From assembly GCA_028710085.1 (NCBI GenBank), contig JAQUSU010000011.1:1-33669 (forward strand): DNA of 33,669 nt, written 5' to 3'. The notes beneath the pieces were generated by a model, which searched no databases, was not told the origin of the DNA, and worked only from the letters and a program-made list of their open reading frames with translations. This DNA is from Anaerotignum sp. GTDB taxonomy: Bacteria > Bacillota > Clostridia > Lachnospirales > Anaerotignaceae. The number at the start of each line of letters is the position of its first letter. The first letter of the stretch is position 1. This document shows, piece after piece, positions 23,078 through 31,157 of the stretch. The translations under genes were made by a program, and so were the position numbers.

Positions 23078-24376
23078 TTAAAAAACTGCTTCGCCAAAGG
23101 CAATTTCCCCTTCGGTATGGGTTATTTTCGTTAAAACAATCTGATTGGACACATCCTTCGGGCTTTTTGCGTGTACTTTTATATAGTTTGACGTATGTCC
23201 TTCGTATATTCCCTCAACAACCTGCTTTTCATACAAAACCTCAGTTGTTTTCCCAATATATTGCCCCAAAAACGCAGCACTCATTTCATCGCTTAAGGCA
23301 ATCAATTTATGGCTTCTTTCCGTTTTTACGCTATTGGGCAGCTGATCCTTTCTTTCTGCCGCAGGCGTCCCTTTTTTCGGCGAATAGGGGAATACATGAA
23401 TTTTCGCAAACCCTATTTCCTTAGCAAAATCATAGGATTCTTGGAAATCCTCCTCCGTTTCCCCGGGAAAGCCAACGATAATATCTGTTGTTAATGCCAC
23501 CTCGCGCAGATATTTTCTTAAAAGCACTGCCGCCTGCCTATATTTTTCCGTATCATACTTACGGTTCATTTCCTTTAGTGTTTTATCGCATCCGCTTTGC
23601 AAGGAAAGGTGGAAATGCTGGCAAACCTTTGGCAGCTCCGCCATGGTTTTTGCAAATTCCTCCGTAACCGCATTCGGCTCAATGGAGCTAAAGCGAATAC
23701 GACGAATTCCCTCCACCTCATGCACCTGACGCAAAATCTCCAAAAGGCTGGTATCTTGGCGGTCTTTTCCGTAGCTTGCCACATGAATTCCCGTTAAAAC
23801 AACCTCTTGAAATCCATTTTTCACCAATCGTTTTACCTCATCCAAAACATCCTTCGGCTCACGGCTACGAATTGGCCCACGGGCAAAGGGGATAATGCAA
23901 TATGCGCAATACTGACTGCAGCCATCTTGAATCTTCAAATAAGCACGGGTGCGGTTCGCCAGCCTTTGAATGGAAAGGGGCTCAAAAACCCGCTCCTTCA
24001 TAATATCGGAAACATGGTTTTCCACGCCATCCTCTGGATTGTATTTCTCAACCATCTCCACAATCTGCCCGCGATCCTTCGTACCAATGACCAAATTTAC
24101 GCCTTCTATTTCCATAATTTCTTTCGGCGCCGTTTGGGCATAGCAACCCACCACAGCCACCACGGCATTCTCATTTTGCCGCTTTACCTTACGGATTAAT
24201 TGTCTGGATTTTTTATCGCCAAAATTTGTGACCGTGCAGGTATTAATAACATATACATCTGCTGCTTCATCAATTCCTACGATTTCATATCCCTTTTCGG
24301 CAAACAGCTCGGCAATTGCTTCACTCTCATATTGATTTACCTTGCACCCAAGGGCATAGCTCGCTGCTTTTTTCAT
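23078..24376 (-). CDS. mtaB: tRNA t6A37 methylthiotransferase MtaB
   Basis: MtaB is a radical-SAM enzyme that converts t6A37 to ms2t6A37 in tRNAs reading ANN codons. The 432 residues show the UPF0004 domain with three cysteines for one iron-sulfur cluster (C11, C47, C78). The radical-SAM motif CSQYCAYC follows (C153, C157, C160), then a C-terminal TRAM-like domain. The sequence NTCTVTNFGDKKSRQ is typical of the MtaB (YqeV) branch and not of MiaB or RimO. GGAG precedes the ATG. It lies 22 bases after the HAD phosphatase gene in one transcription unit. Confidence 0.93.
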   Translation of the reverse strand: MKKAASYALGCKVNQYESEAIAELFAEKGYEIVGIDEAADVYVINTCTVTNFGDKKSRQLIRKVKRQNENAVVAVVGCYAQTAPKEIMEIEGVNLVIGTKDRGQIVEMVEKYNPEDGVENHVSDIMKERVFEPLSIQRLANRTRAYLKIQDGCSQYCAYCIIPFARGPIRSREPKDVLDEVKRLVKNGFQEVVLTGIHVASYGKDRQDTSLLEILRQVHEVEGIRRIRFSSIEPNAVTEEFAKTMAELPKVCQHFHLSLQSGCDKTLKEMNRKYDTEKYRQAAVLLRKYLREVALTTDIIVGFPGETEEDFQESYDFAKEIGFAKIHVFPYSPKKGTPAAERKDQLPNSVKTERSHKLIALSDEMSAAFLGQYIGKTTEVLYEKQVVEGIYEGHTSNYIKVHAKSPKDVSNQIVLTKITHTEGEIAFGEAVF

Positions 24377-24398
24377 GGTTCTCTCCGTTCCTTGTGGG

Positions 24399-25190
24399 TT
24401 AAAGCCCTGTTAGCTCTCGTATGGCTTTCACTACCCCGCCTTTATTATTGCTTCCCGCCTGAAAACGGGCAAATTTTTTCACGCCTTCTGTTGCACCTTC
24501 CATGGCATAGCTGAAATATGCCTGTTTGAACATTTCCACATCATTATACTGATCACCAAAAACAATGGTTTCTTCGGGTGTTACGCCCCACATTTTTTGC
24601 AAGGCTCCCACGGCAGTACCCTTGGTAACACCATTTAGCCCCGTATCCAAGCAAGTATCGCCGGAAATGACAAGATTTAAACCCTCATCCAGCTGTGGAC
24701 GCAGCTTCTTATAGCAAGCTTCCGCAGTTTCACCCTCATGAGATATCATGGAAACCTTGATGATATCATCCTCCACATGGTATAAATCCTCTATCAGCCG
24801 CATTTCATACTGAAATAATGGGGAGGATAACAATTCCAAAAGCGCCGTACTTCTTGTATAACTGCAATATTTTGCACAAAGCAAGGGTTCCACCCCTTTG
24901 AGGGTAAAAATGGTATCCAAGCAATGGTTCACCTTTTTCTCTGCCATAGGCTCAACCAATAGCTCTTTTCCATTATCCACCACAAAAGCACCATTTTCCG
25001 CAATCACAACCACGTCTTTTATGTGTTGATCAAAATGCTTTTTTAAGCTTGGATACTGGCGGCCACTGGCAACAACAAATCGAATCCCTTCATCTCTAAG
25101 CTTTGGCAAAAGCTTATAAATATCCGTGTCGATATTCTTTTTGTCATCTAAGAGCGTTCCGTCCATATCCGAAACAATCAGTTTAATCAT
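24399..25190 (-). CDS. Cof-type HAD-IIB family phosphatase
   Basis: The 263-residue cytosolic hydrolase has all HAD motifs: MIKLIVSDMDGTLLDD (D8 nucleophile, D10), VASGRQYP (motif II), Lys in NGVTKGTAVGAL (motif III), and FGDQYNDVEMF (motif IV). The C2B cap between motifs II and III marks the Cof subfamily, which dephosphorylates sugar phosphates and other small phosphorylated metabolites. The exact substrate cannot be read from sequence. AGAGGGA precedes the ATG. It lies between an unknown gene (12 bases upstream) and mtaB. Confidence 0.92.
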   Translation of the reverse strand: MIKLIVSDMDGTLLDDKKNIDTDIYKLLPKLRDEGIRFVVASGRQYPSLKKHFDQHIKDVVVIAENGAFVVDNGKELLVEPMAEKKVNHCLDTIFTLKGVEPLLCAKYCSYTRSTALLELLSSPLFQYEMRLIEDLYHVEDDIIKVSMISHEGETAEACYKKLRPQLDEGLNLVISGDTCLDTGLNGVTKGTAVGALQKMWGVTPEETIVFGDQYNDVEMFKQAYFSYAMEGATEGVKKFARFQAGSNNKGGVVKAIRELTGL

Positions 25191-25202
25191 CTATATTCCC
25201 TC

Positions 25203-25757
25203 TTACCTATTATTTATTTTAAAGAAAGCCGGAAGTATTTTCAACGCAATCTCCACGTCCTTACCTGATAACCAGACCAAATACTCACGCATTAATTCCC
25301 ATTTTTGACGTTTAAACAAAACCTTGGCACATATTTCTTCCATTTCCTCTAATTTTTCTATAATTTCTTCCTTTTCATGGTTGGAAATGCTCTCCATAAT
25401 GCCAATCTCCAAACGCAGCTGCGTAAAGTTCACGTCCATTGCTACGCTATTTTGCTCTCGCTTGAGGTAATAATCCACCAGGCCTTCGTTTTGACAGCCA
25501 TTCTGGCGAAACCCCTGCAGGCGCTCCAACAGCTTTGTAATATTTTTTCGATAAGCCTCAGCCTGCAACGCAGTATCCTCATAAGGCTGAATCACGGTAA
25601 GCCCATGACAAAATCCATCAATTTTATCTTTATATGTACTGATTAGATATCGAAATAAAGCGGACATCTTTTCTTCATCATAGGAATAAGCATCCCATGC
25701 TTTACGGGTACGGTCAATATCCTCATCTATTTTTCGAGATAAATCACTATTTTCCAT
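25203..25757 (-). CDS. Unknown helical protein, first gene of the HAD-mtaB unit
   Basis: I do not recognise this 184-residue protein. It is soluble and highly charged, with predicted long helices. A heptad-like stretch at about 125-155 (HEKEEIIEKLEEMEEICAKV) could be a coiled coil. It has no signal peptide or membrane segment and no obvious catalytic motif. GAGGGGTGGGG precedes the ATG. A near-consensus promoter at 25812-25841 supports real expression. It is 12 bases from the HAD gene, so it is probably co-translated with that gene and mtaB. Confidence 0.75.
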   Translation of the reverse strand: MENSDLSRKIDEDIDRTRKAWDAYSYDEEKMSALFRYLISTYKDKIDGFCHGLTVIQPYEDTALQAEAYRKNITKLLERLQGFRQNGCQNEGLVDYYLKREQNSVAMDVNFTQLRLEIGIMESISNHEKEEIIEKLEEMEEICAKVLFKRQKWELMREYLVWLSGKDVEIALKILPAFFKINNR

Positions 25758-25811
25758 AAAGACCCCACCCCTCTAACATTGGCATCCCAGTATGCTATTT
25801 TTCGTCTTTAA

Positions 25812-25841
25812 AGTATACCATATTTTTTGATATAATTGCAA
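25812..25841 (-). promoter_or_regulatory. Promoter of the unknown-HAD-mtaB unit
   Basis: TTGCAA (25841-25836), an 18-base spacer and TATACT (25817-25812) lie about 55 bases upstream of the first gene. Confidence 0.65.
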
Positions 25842-25858
25842 GATTTCCATGAAAAGGA

Positions 25859-25888
25859 AAAGAGCCTTTCCCATAAGAAAAACTCTTT
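25859..25888 (-). terminator. Terminator downstream of the unknown gene at 26040-26507
   Basis: AAAGAGCCTTTC (25859-25870) and GAAAAACTCTTT (25877-25888) form a 12-bp stem with G-U pairs. A T-rich tract follows on the minus strand. Confidence 0.6.
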
Positions 25889-26005
25889 CCTGCTGTTGCA
25901 AAGTCATTTTTCAAGTAGCCAAAGGGCTTAAGATGCAAAATACTGTTAAATAAAATCATCGGATAGCTTGTATCACTTTTTTGTGCTAAAATCACGGTTT
26001 TAACA

Positions 26006-26032
26006 AAGGGTGTCGAAATTATCGGCACCCTT
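26006..26032 (-). repeat. GGGTGTCGA hairpin, copy 3 of 3, possible terminator
   Basis: AAGGGTGTCGA (26006-26016) and TCGGCACCCTT (26022-26032) pair with one G-U pair, eight bases after the stop of the unknown gene. It is the same hairpin as at 6416-6436 and 6611-6637. Confidence 0.7.
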
Positions 26033-26039
26033 CTCATTA

Positions 26040-26507
26040 TTACTCGTGACTTTCATTTTCCTCATCTTCAATAATAACAACCATACCGCCTAAGCGCCTG
26101 TTTAACTCGCTTCTGGTAATTTTGATGATGTTGGGGGTAACGCCGTCTGCCTGAACCTCGATAAAATAAGGCTCCTCATTATCGCAATCGTTTTCATCCA
26201 GCCAACCGCCGAAGAAAGATAAAATGGAACGCATAATTTCCACACTATGTCCCCAATAATCCAAATCCAAAAAAATCATACGATTCTTTTCGCCATTTTT
26301 AGAAAATTTACGGCTTTTATAAACCATTGTAAAAAGTCGTCTTTCCTCGCCTTTATAGGTAAAATAAACAGCCATTTCGTTGCTTTCGCCAAAACGATTT
26401 TCATAACGGTTTATTTTGGCACTAGGATCAAAATATTTTAATACAAACTGATATAACTGCTCCAGCTCAATCTCTTTTGTAATATATCCATGGGTTTTTG
26501 CTGTCAT
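26040..26507 (-). CDS. Unknown 155-residue protein
   Basis: I do not recognise a family. The protein begins MTAKTHGYITKEIELEQLYQ and is mixed alpha/beta by eye. It has aromatic-rich strands (MAVYFTYKG, FLDLDYWGHS) and an acidic C-terminus rich in Glu and Asp. There is no signal peptide or membrane helix. I start at ATG 26507, with AAGGATG about nine bases upstream. A GTG three codons earlier would overlap that site. A near-perfect promoter precedes it and hairpins follow, so it is a single-gene unit. Confidence 0.75.
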   Translation of the reverse strand: MTAKTHGYITKEIELEQLYQFVLKYFDPSAKINRYENRFGESNEMAVYFTYKGEERRLFTMVYKSRKFSKNGEKNRMIFLDLDYWGHSVEIMRSILSFFGGWLDENDCDNEEPYFIEVQADGVTPNIIKITRSELNRRLGGMVVIIEDEENESHE

Positions 26508-26578
26508 AGATGGCACATCCTTTCTACGCTCTCTCGTGTCAAAAATATTTTGTGTGCTAAATATTTCTTCTTGATTGC

Positions 26579-26607
26579 ATTATACAGGAACTAAACAGCC
26601 ATGACAA
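26579..26607 (-). promoter_or_regulatory. Promoter of the unknown gene at 26040-26507
   Basis: TTGTCA (26607-26602), a 17-base spacer and a consensus TATAAT (26584-26579) give a leader of about 70 bases. Confidence 0.75.
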
Positions 26608-26695
26608 GAGAAATCAAGAAGAATAACAAGAAAAAATTTAAGACTTTTTTCTTTCATTTTCCCTACGTTTACCTCAAGCATAGTATATGCAAAAA

Positions 26696-27394
26696 TTACA
26701 TTTTTTCTAATATTTTTTCAACAAGTTCGCTGCAACGTTTTGCTGCCATGATGCTGAATTTCTCAAACGAGATATTTGCCTCTTCGCCGGCGCCGTCTGA
26801 AATAGCGCGCACAATGATAAATGGGATTCGGTTAAGCCAGCAAGCATGGGCAATTGCCGCACCCTCCATCTCTGCACAGGTGCCTTGCACCTCCTTGCGA
26901 ATTTTAGCCTTTCCTTCTTTGGTGCAAATAAATTGATCCCCACTGGCAATGCGCCCTGTAACGACACGAAAACCCTCGGCAATTTCCGCTGCGGATACCT
27001 GCGCCAGACGAACCAGTTCTTCATCTGCTTTAAAGTAGCTTTCTGCCATACGGGGAATGATTCCTACAGGATCGCCTAAAGCAGAGGTATCCATATCATG
27101 CTGTACCGCATCGGTAGAAATAACAATATCGCCAATTTTCAAATCCTCAACCAACGCCCCCGCAACGCCCAGCACAAGAATATAATCCACCCCAAAATGG
27201 TCAATCATCGCTTGCGTGCAAATCGCCGCGTTCACCTTCCCGATACCGCTTCTTACCAGAATAATATTATTACCTTTATATCTGCCGATATAGAAGTATA
27301 GGCCAACAACATTTTTTGTTGTAACAATTTCAATTTTTTCTTTCAAACAAAGAACTTCTTCTTCCATTGCTCCAATTATGCCAATGGTCTTCAT
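26696..27394 (-). CDS. mtnN: 5'-methylthioadenosine/S-adenosylhomocysteine nucleosidase
   Basis: MtnN hydrolyses the glycosidic bond of MTA and SAH, recycling adenine and clearing inhibitors of methyl transfer and radical-SAM enzymes such as MtaB. The 232 residues show IGAMEEEV (catalytic Glu at 11-12), LGVAGAL, the substrate-binding AEMEGAAIAH (E176 region) and RAISDGAGE (D200). Length is normal. GGAGATGA precedes the ATG. A divergent promoter region is shared with the amidotransferase gene. Confidence 0.95.
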   Translation of the reverse strand: MKTIGIIGAMEEEVLCLKEKIEIVTTKNVVGLYFYIGRYKGNNIILVRSGIGKVNAAICTQAMIDHFGVDYILVLGVAGALVEDLKIGDIVISTDAVQHDMDTSALGDPVGIIPRMAESYFKADEELVRLAQVSAAEIAEGFRVVTGRIASGDQFICTKEGKAKIRKEVQGTCAEMEGAAIAHACWLNRIPFIIVRAISDGAGEEANISFEKFSIMAAKRCSELVEKILEKM

Positions 27395-27464
27395 TTTCTG
27401 TCATCTCCGTTCAGTATAGTGGTTCATTCACCAGTTACAGTTTCACCCCATTTATTGTTATTTT

Positions 27465-27494
27465 ATCATACCACAATACGGCCATTGTGCACAA
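27465..27494 (-). promoter_or_regulatory. Possible mtnN promoter
   Basis: TTGTGC (27494-27489), an 18-base spacer and TATGAT (27470-27465) lie about 70 bases upstream of mtnN. The -35 is weak. Confidence 0.4.
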
Positions 27495-27519
27495 GATAAC
27501 ATTTTCCCCTTGTCCGCCA

Positions 27520-27548
27520 TTGCAAAAGTGCAGCAACTTTTGTATACT
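27520..27548 (+). promoter_or_regulatory. Promoter of the amidotransferase-mscS-DUF951 unit
   Basis: TTGCAA (27520-27525), a 17-base spacer and TATACT (27543-27548) lie 31 bases upstream of the chosen ATG. Confidence 0.7.
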
Positions 27549-27579
27549 ATTAGGAAAGTTAATGAAAAGGAATGATTCT

Positions 27580-28278
27580 ATGCAACCGGTAATTGGAATT
27601 ACACCGGACTATGACAGTAATACCGGCAGATATAAGCTCCATCAGGATTATGCAGCCGCCATAAGCGCCGCCAGGGGCTATCCCGTCATGCTTTTTGGCG
27701 AAGGCGCTATCCCCTCCTTTTTAGACGGAATTGTCTTATCCGGCGGAGGTGATATAGACCCGCTGCTTTTTCACCAAGAGCCTTTGCGAGAAAGCGGAGA
27801 AATTTCCCCTTTCCGAGATCAGTTTGAGCTTTCCTTGTGCCAGAGCGCAATACAAAAAGACATTCCTTTACTGGGAATCTGTCGTGGGATGCAGATCATT
27901 AATATTGCTTTGGGCGGAACAATCTATCAGGATATTTCTGTGCAGACAAAAAGCACCCTAAAGCATAGCCAGCAGGCGCCTCGTGATTATGCAACCCACA
28001 GTATTATAATTGAAGATAATACTTTACTCTCTCGCCTGTTGGGGAAACAAAAAACAACGGTAAATTCTTTTCATCATCAGGCAGTTGCCCTTTTGGGAGA
28101 AGGACTTCGTTTTTCCGCTAAAAGTCCAGATGGCTTAATCGAAGCCCTTGAGCACACAGAAAAATCCTTTGTTTTCGGCGTACAGTGGCATCCCGAGGCC
28201 ATGAAAACGGAGGAACAAAAAAAACTATTTGCAGCTTTTATCAAAGCAGCAGACGAATTTCATGCAATCAGGAGGTAA
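27580..28278 (+). CDS. Class-I glutamine amidotransferase-like hydrolase (PuuD / peptidase C26 type)
   Basis: The 232-residue protein has a full class-I catalytic triad: C101 in LGICRGMQIIN, and H204 and E206 in VQWHPEAM. The family marks IVLSGGGDIDP (51-61) and VNSFHHQAV are also present. It resembles gamma-glutamyl-gamma-aminobutyrate hydrolase (PuuD), but no putrescine-pathway genes are near, so the substrate is only a gamma-glutamyl compound in general. I start at ATG 27580, with AAGGA eight bases upstream. The frame is open far upstream through the promoter, which is not coding. Its stop lies in the ribosome-binding site of mscS. Confidence 0.9.
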   Translation: MQPVIGITPDYDSNTGRYKLHQDYAAAISAARGYPVMLFGEGAIPSFLDGIVLSGGGDIDPLLFHQEPLRESGEISPFRDQFELSLCQSAIQKDIPLLGICRGMQIINIALGGTIYQDISVQTKSTLKHSQQAPRDYATHSIIIEDNTLLSRLLGKQKTTVNSFHHQAVALLGEGLRFSAKSPDGLIEALEHTEKSFVFGVQWHPEAMKTEEQKKLFAAFIKAADEFHAIRR

Positions 28279-28280
28279 TC

Positions 28281-29138
28281 ATGGAGAATTTACAAGAACT
28301 ACTCGGTTTGGAATCAATCATGCAGACCGGAGCGAATATAGGCATTAAACTTTTACAAATCGTTGGAACGTTCGTGCTTTGTTGGCTTCTCATCCGCATA
28401 TCCAATGGTGTGGCACAAAAATTCTTTCAAAAGCAAACACAAAAGCAGCGTTTGGCAATGACTGAACGAAAAGCCAACACCCTCAGCTCTATTTCTTCAA
28501 GCGTTTTGAAATATGTAATCTATTTTATCGGACTTTTTACAATTTTAAATTTATTAGGAGTAGACAGCAAATCCCTATTGGTCATCGCCAGTGCCGGTTC
28601 TGTTGCCATCGGTTTAGGCGCACAAAGCGTAGTGACCGACATGCTGGAAGGCTTCTTCATTTTTTTTGAAGACCACTATGCCGTGGGAGATATTGTTACC
28701 ATTCAAAATATTACAGGTACCGTAGAAGGGGTATCTTTGCGTTATACAAAAATAAGAGATCCCCAAGGGAGAATTCACATCATCCCCAATGGCTCCGTGG
28801 GGATTGTAACGAACCTCTGTAACGATTTTATCAACGCAATTGTTAACGTTGGGATTGCATATGATGAAAATATTGACCGTGTATTGTCCATTTTAGAGGA
28901 CGAAATGAAGCAGACTGTGGATATCGATAGTATTTTGGAAACACCCGTTGTGCTAGGTGTTATGGGCTTAGAGGATTCGGCCGTTTCTATCCGCATTGTT
29001 GCAAAATGCAAGATTAAAACCAATTTTGCCGTTGAGACTGAATTACGCAAGCGTATTAAAAATCGCCTTGACAAGGAAGGCGTAGAAATTCCCTTTCCCC
29101 AGCGTACGGTTCATATCGTACAACAAAAGGAGGCATAA
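28281..29138 (+). CDS. Small-conductance mechanosensitive channel, MscS family
   Basis: MscS channels open under membrane tension and release solutes during hypo-osmotic shock. The 285-residue protein has three membrane helices. The third, pore-lining helix carries the alanine/glycine pattern in ASAGSVAIGLGAQS, and the helix bend and beta domain follow (GFFIFFEDHYAVGDIV, then the conserved IPNG). A mixed C-domain follows. AGGAGG lies six bases before the ATG and contains the stop codon of the upstream gene, so the two are translationally coupled. DUF951 follows after three bases. Confidence 0.93.
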   Translation: MENLQELLGLESIMQTGANIGIKLLQIVGTFVLCWLLIRISNGVAQKFFQKQTQKQRLAMTERKANTLSSISSSVLKYVIYFIGLFTILNLLGVDSKSLLVIASAGSVAIGLGAQSVVTDMLEGFFIFFEDHYAVGDIVTIQNITGTVEGVSLRYTKIRDPQGRIHIIPNGSVGIVTNLCNDFINAIVNVGIAYDENIDRVLSILEDEMKQTVDIDSILETPVVLGVMGLEDSAVSIRIVAKCKIKTNFAVETELRKRIKNRLDKEGVEIPFPQRTVHIVQQKEA

Positions 29139-29141
29139 AAA

Positions 29142-29336
29142 ATGGTTTTTTCCGTTGGAGATATTGTGCAAATGAAAAAAACGCACCCATGCGGTTCCAG
29201 TCAATGGGAAATTTTGCGCGTGGGTATTGATTTTCGCATTAAATGCTGTGGCTGTGGGCATATGGTTATGCTGCCCAGAGTAAAGTTTGAGAAAAACGTA
29301 AAAAAAATCGTATCTGAAAGCAAGGAAGAAAAATAA
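29142..29336 (+). CDS. DUF951 domain protein
   Basis: The 64-residue protein begins MVFSVGDIVQMKKTHPCGS. It has C17 in HPCG and a CCGCGH cluster (C35, C36, C38) that could bind a metal. An MLPRVKFEK segment and a basic tail follow. This is the DUF951 pattern, often found next to mscS in Firmicutes. Function is unknown. GGAGG lies upstream, and the gene overlaps no other. It closes the operon; the tandem hairpins at 29363-29553 lie downstream. Confidence 0.92.
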   Translation: MVFSVGDIVQMKKTHPCGSSQWEILRVGIDFRIKCCGCGHMVMLPRVKFEKNVKKIVSESKEEK

Positions 29337-29362
29337 ATAATTTTGATTAAACAACCGAAAGC

Positions 29363-29425
29363 CCTTCCATAAAAAATATGCCTCCAGGGTAGAACCAAAT
29401 GAGGCTATTATATTTGTATGGAGGA
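29363..29425 (+). repeat. Hairpin element, diverged copy of the one at 29484-29553
   Basis: The left side CCTTCCATA...GCCTC and right side GAGGC...TATGGAGG pair imperfectly. The loop contains GGTAGAACC, exactly as in the next element. It may terminate the DUF951 operon, though the stem is gapped. Confidence 0.5.
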
Positions 29426-29483
29426 TGGTACGTTTATTAAAAATGAAAACAAAGATTTATATATACTGTGAAAATAATATCTA

Positions 29484-29553
29484 AAACAAGCCTTTCCATA
29501 AAAACACCCCTCCATGGTAGAACCCTAGAGGGGTGTTTTGGAAAGGCTTGTTT
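29484..29553 (+). repeat. Strong 70-base palindromic hairpin (second element of a tandem pair)
   Basis: AAACAAGCCTTTCCA followed by AAAACACCCCTC pairs with GAGGGGTGTTTT followed by GGAAAGGCTTGTTT, a stem of about 25 bp with one small bulge. The loop contains GGTAGAACC. The 523-base gene-free stretch 29337-29859 holds this pair, a decayed multi-hairpin repeat and a 13-bp hairpin, and no supportable ORF. Confidence 0.75.
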
Positions 29554-29670
29554 ACGGAGATCCTACAATTTTCTTAAATAAGTAGTACCATTTCTTAAAA
29601 CAATTGATATTCTTAAATTTTAAATGTAAAATCTTAGATAATGTCTGTTGCTGATGCATTACGATCACAT

Positions 29671-29793
29671 AAGGTCAAAATCTTGGGGGTTTTACTCCTG
29701 ATGTTACATCCCCATAACATGGGATTTGTACATTAGTTTTTGTTCTTGCTTTTTACGAAGAGTAATGGGGTCTGGGTGGCATCAAGGTTTTCC
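29671..29793. repeat. Multi-hairpin dispersed repeat, decayed copy 3
   Basis: It aligns by eye with the copies at 6451-6600 and 31158-31373. It starts AAGGTCAAAATCTT, keeps a GGGGGTTTTACTCC hairpin and an ATCCCCAT-aac-ATGGGAT hairpin (29708-29725), then AGTTTTTGTTCTTGCTTTTT and CAAGGTTTT. Many substitutions separate it from the other two copies. Confidence 0.55.
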
Positions 29794-29832
29794 ATAGGCT
29801 GTACTACCTGCTGAGAAGCTAGTACAGCCTAT
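29794..29832 (+). promoter_or_regulatory. Perfect 13-bp hairpin before the DUF218 gene
   Basis: ATAGGCTGTACTA (29794-29806) and TAGTACAGCCTAT (29820-29832) pair around a 13-base loop, followed by TTTAAGAATTTAAG and the ribosome-binding site. The T-run is too short for a clear terminator. It may be an operator or leader structure. Confidence 0.5.
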
Positions 29833-29859
29833 TTAAGAATTTAAGAGGTGGGGTAAACA

Positions 29860-30612
29860 TTGAAACGTTTTAAAAAAGCTTTATTTATCATTCTCGGCAT
29901 ATTTTTCGTTTGTGATGCACTGCTTTTATCAATATTAACAAGTTTTAATATAGGTCCTCTTGCAACGTTTATGGTTGGTGGTGCCTATTTAATTTATGGT
30001 TTCTATTATGAAACTATTCAAATTCTTTCAAAAAAAGGCCTTCTTAAGTGGATAAAAAATTTATTCTTAATAGGTAACGCAATTATGCTTTCAGCCATTT
30101 TATTTCTTGGTATCTTTGGTAAAATAGACACGGTAACTTATAAAGAAGATGCTGTCATTGTTCTTGGTGCAGGACTGAATGGCGAAAAGATTACTTTACC
30201 CCTTTATTATAGGCTTGAAAAAAGCGTAGAATATTTCAATAAAAATCCAAATGCCATTATCGTTGTATCCGGAGGACAAGGACGTAACGAAACCATAACG
30301 GAAGCCCTGGCAATGGAAAGGTACTTGCTTTCAAAAGGAATTCCTGAAAACAAAATAATAAAGGAAGACAGTGCAACAAGTACCTACGAAAATTTTCTTT
30401 TATCCAAAAAGCTTTTAGATGATTATTTTAAAAGCGAATACAAGACAATTTTTATAACAAATGATTTTCATATATATAGAGCAAAAGAGATCTCAAAAGT
30501 TGTAGGGTTCAATAGTAACTATATGCATGCAAAAATACAATGGTATTTAGCTCCAGTAACCTATATCAGGGAACTTTTAGCGAATATTAAGTTTATTTTA
30601 CTAAGACAGTAG
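29860..30612 (+). CDS. YdcF/SanA-like (DUF218) membrane protein
   Basis: The 250-residue protein has three N-terminal hydrophobic helices (about 5-28, 33-55, 65-88) and then a DUF218 domain (about 95-230). The domain motifs are VIVLGAGLNGEKITLP, IIVVSGGQGRNETITEA, EDSATSTYENF and FITNDFHIYRA, all typical. DUF218 proteins are linked to envelope barrier function (E. coli SanA) or bind nucleotide-like ligands (YdcF), with unknown chemistry. The start is TTG, with GAGGTGGGG upstream. Base composition is visibly more A+T-rich than the housekeeping genes, which suggests transfer or a younger insertion. The next gene follows after 27 bases. Confidence 0.85.
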   Translation: MKRFKKALFIILGIFFVCDALLLSILTSFNIGPLATFMVGGAYLIYGFYYETIQILSKKGLLKWIKNLFLIGNAIMLSAILFLGIFGKIDTVTYKEDAVIVLGAGLNGEKITLPLYYRLEKSVEYFNKNPNAIIVVSGGQGRNETITEALAMERYLLSKGIPENKIIKEDSATSTYENFLLSKKLLDDYFKSEYKTIFITNDFHIYRAKEISKVVGFNSNYMHAKIQWYLAPVTYIRELLANIKFILLRQ

Positions 30613-30639
30613 CTGTTTTAATTGGGATTGGAGTACTCT

Positions 30640-31128
30640 ATGAAAAAATTAAAGATTATTTTAGGTTGTTTTGTGATTGTATGTATTTGCGTGGCTTACT
30701 ATTTCTCTGCTAACTACCAACGGATACAAGGGTTAGATACCTTCTTCCCCGAAAGTGGTGTGACAGCTTATGTTTACTCAACTGGAGGTATATCTTTTAA
30801 AGTTGGCTATAGCCAAGTTGACCCCGCTGATTATGAAGCCTTAGTACAGTTAATACCCAAGATTAAATATATGAATCCAAGCATTAATCCGAATGCGGAT
30901 GAATACATCGTCTACGGTGGGGGGCATAAAGAGTTTGAAATCATTTATAAAGATACAATTAGAACTTTCAGTATTAGCTGCAATGAATTAAAACCTAATA
31001 TACGCAGAATTTCTTTTTCTGATGGGAAGGATGAGACTAGTATAGCCGCATATGTAAAGGATGACATCTATGAGGAATATGAACGCTTAGCGAAAAAATA
31101 TATTAAAGATTCTGAAAACGAATCCTGA
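30640..31128 (+). CDS. Unknown protein with an N-terminal membrane anchor
   Basis: The 162-residue product has a basic start and one hydrophobic segment (KKLKIILGCFVIVCICVAYY), a signal anchor or uncleaved signal. An extracytoplasmic domain follows with VTAYVYSTGGISFKVGYSQVD and YIVYGGGHKEFEIIY. LGC could be read as a lipobox (C10), but the hydrophobic stretch continues past it, so lipidation is doubtful. I recognise no family. The chosen ATG has GGAG six bases upstream. It shares A+T-rich composition and orientation with the DUF218 gene and is probably in the same transcript, which runs into the multi-hairpin repeat. Confidence 0.75.
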   Translation: MKKLKIILGCFVIVCICVAYYFSANYQRIQGLDTFFPESGVTAYVYSTGGISFKVGYSQVDPADYEALVQLIPKIKYMNPSINPNADEYIVYGGGHKEFEIIYKDTIRTFSISCNELKPNIRRISFSDGKDETSIAAYVKDDIYEEYERLAKKYIKDSENES

Positions 31129-31157
31129 TTTCTGTAATCTTTTGTTTTTGAAAGACA

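Noticed and set aside
25795..26037. 80-codon minus-strand frame between two unknown genes
   Set aside because: It runs through a terminator hairpin and the promoter at 25812-25841 and starts within a GGGTGTCGA hairpin; not credible as a gene.
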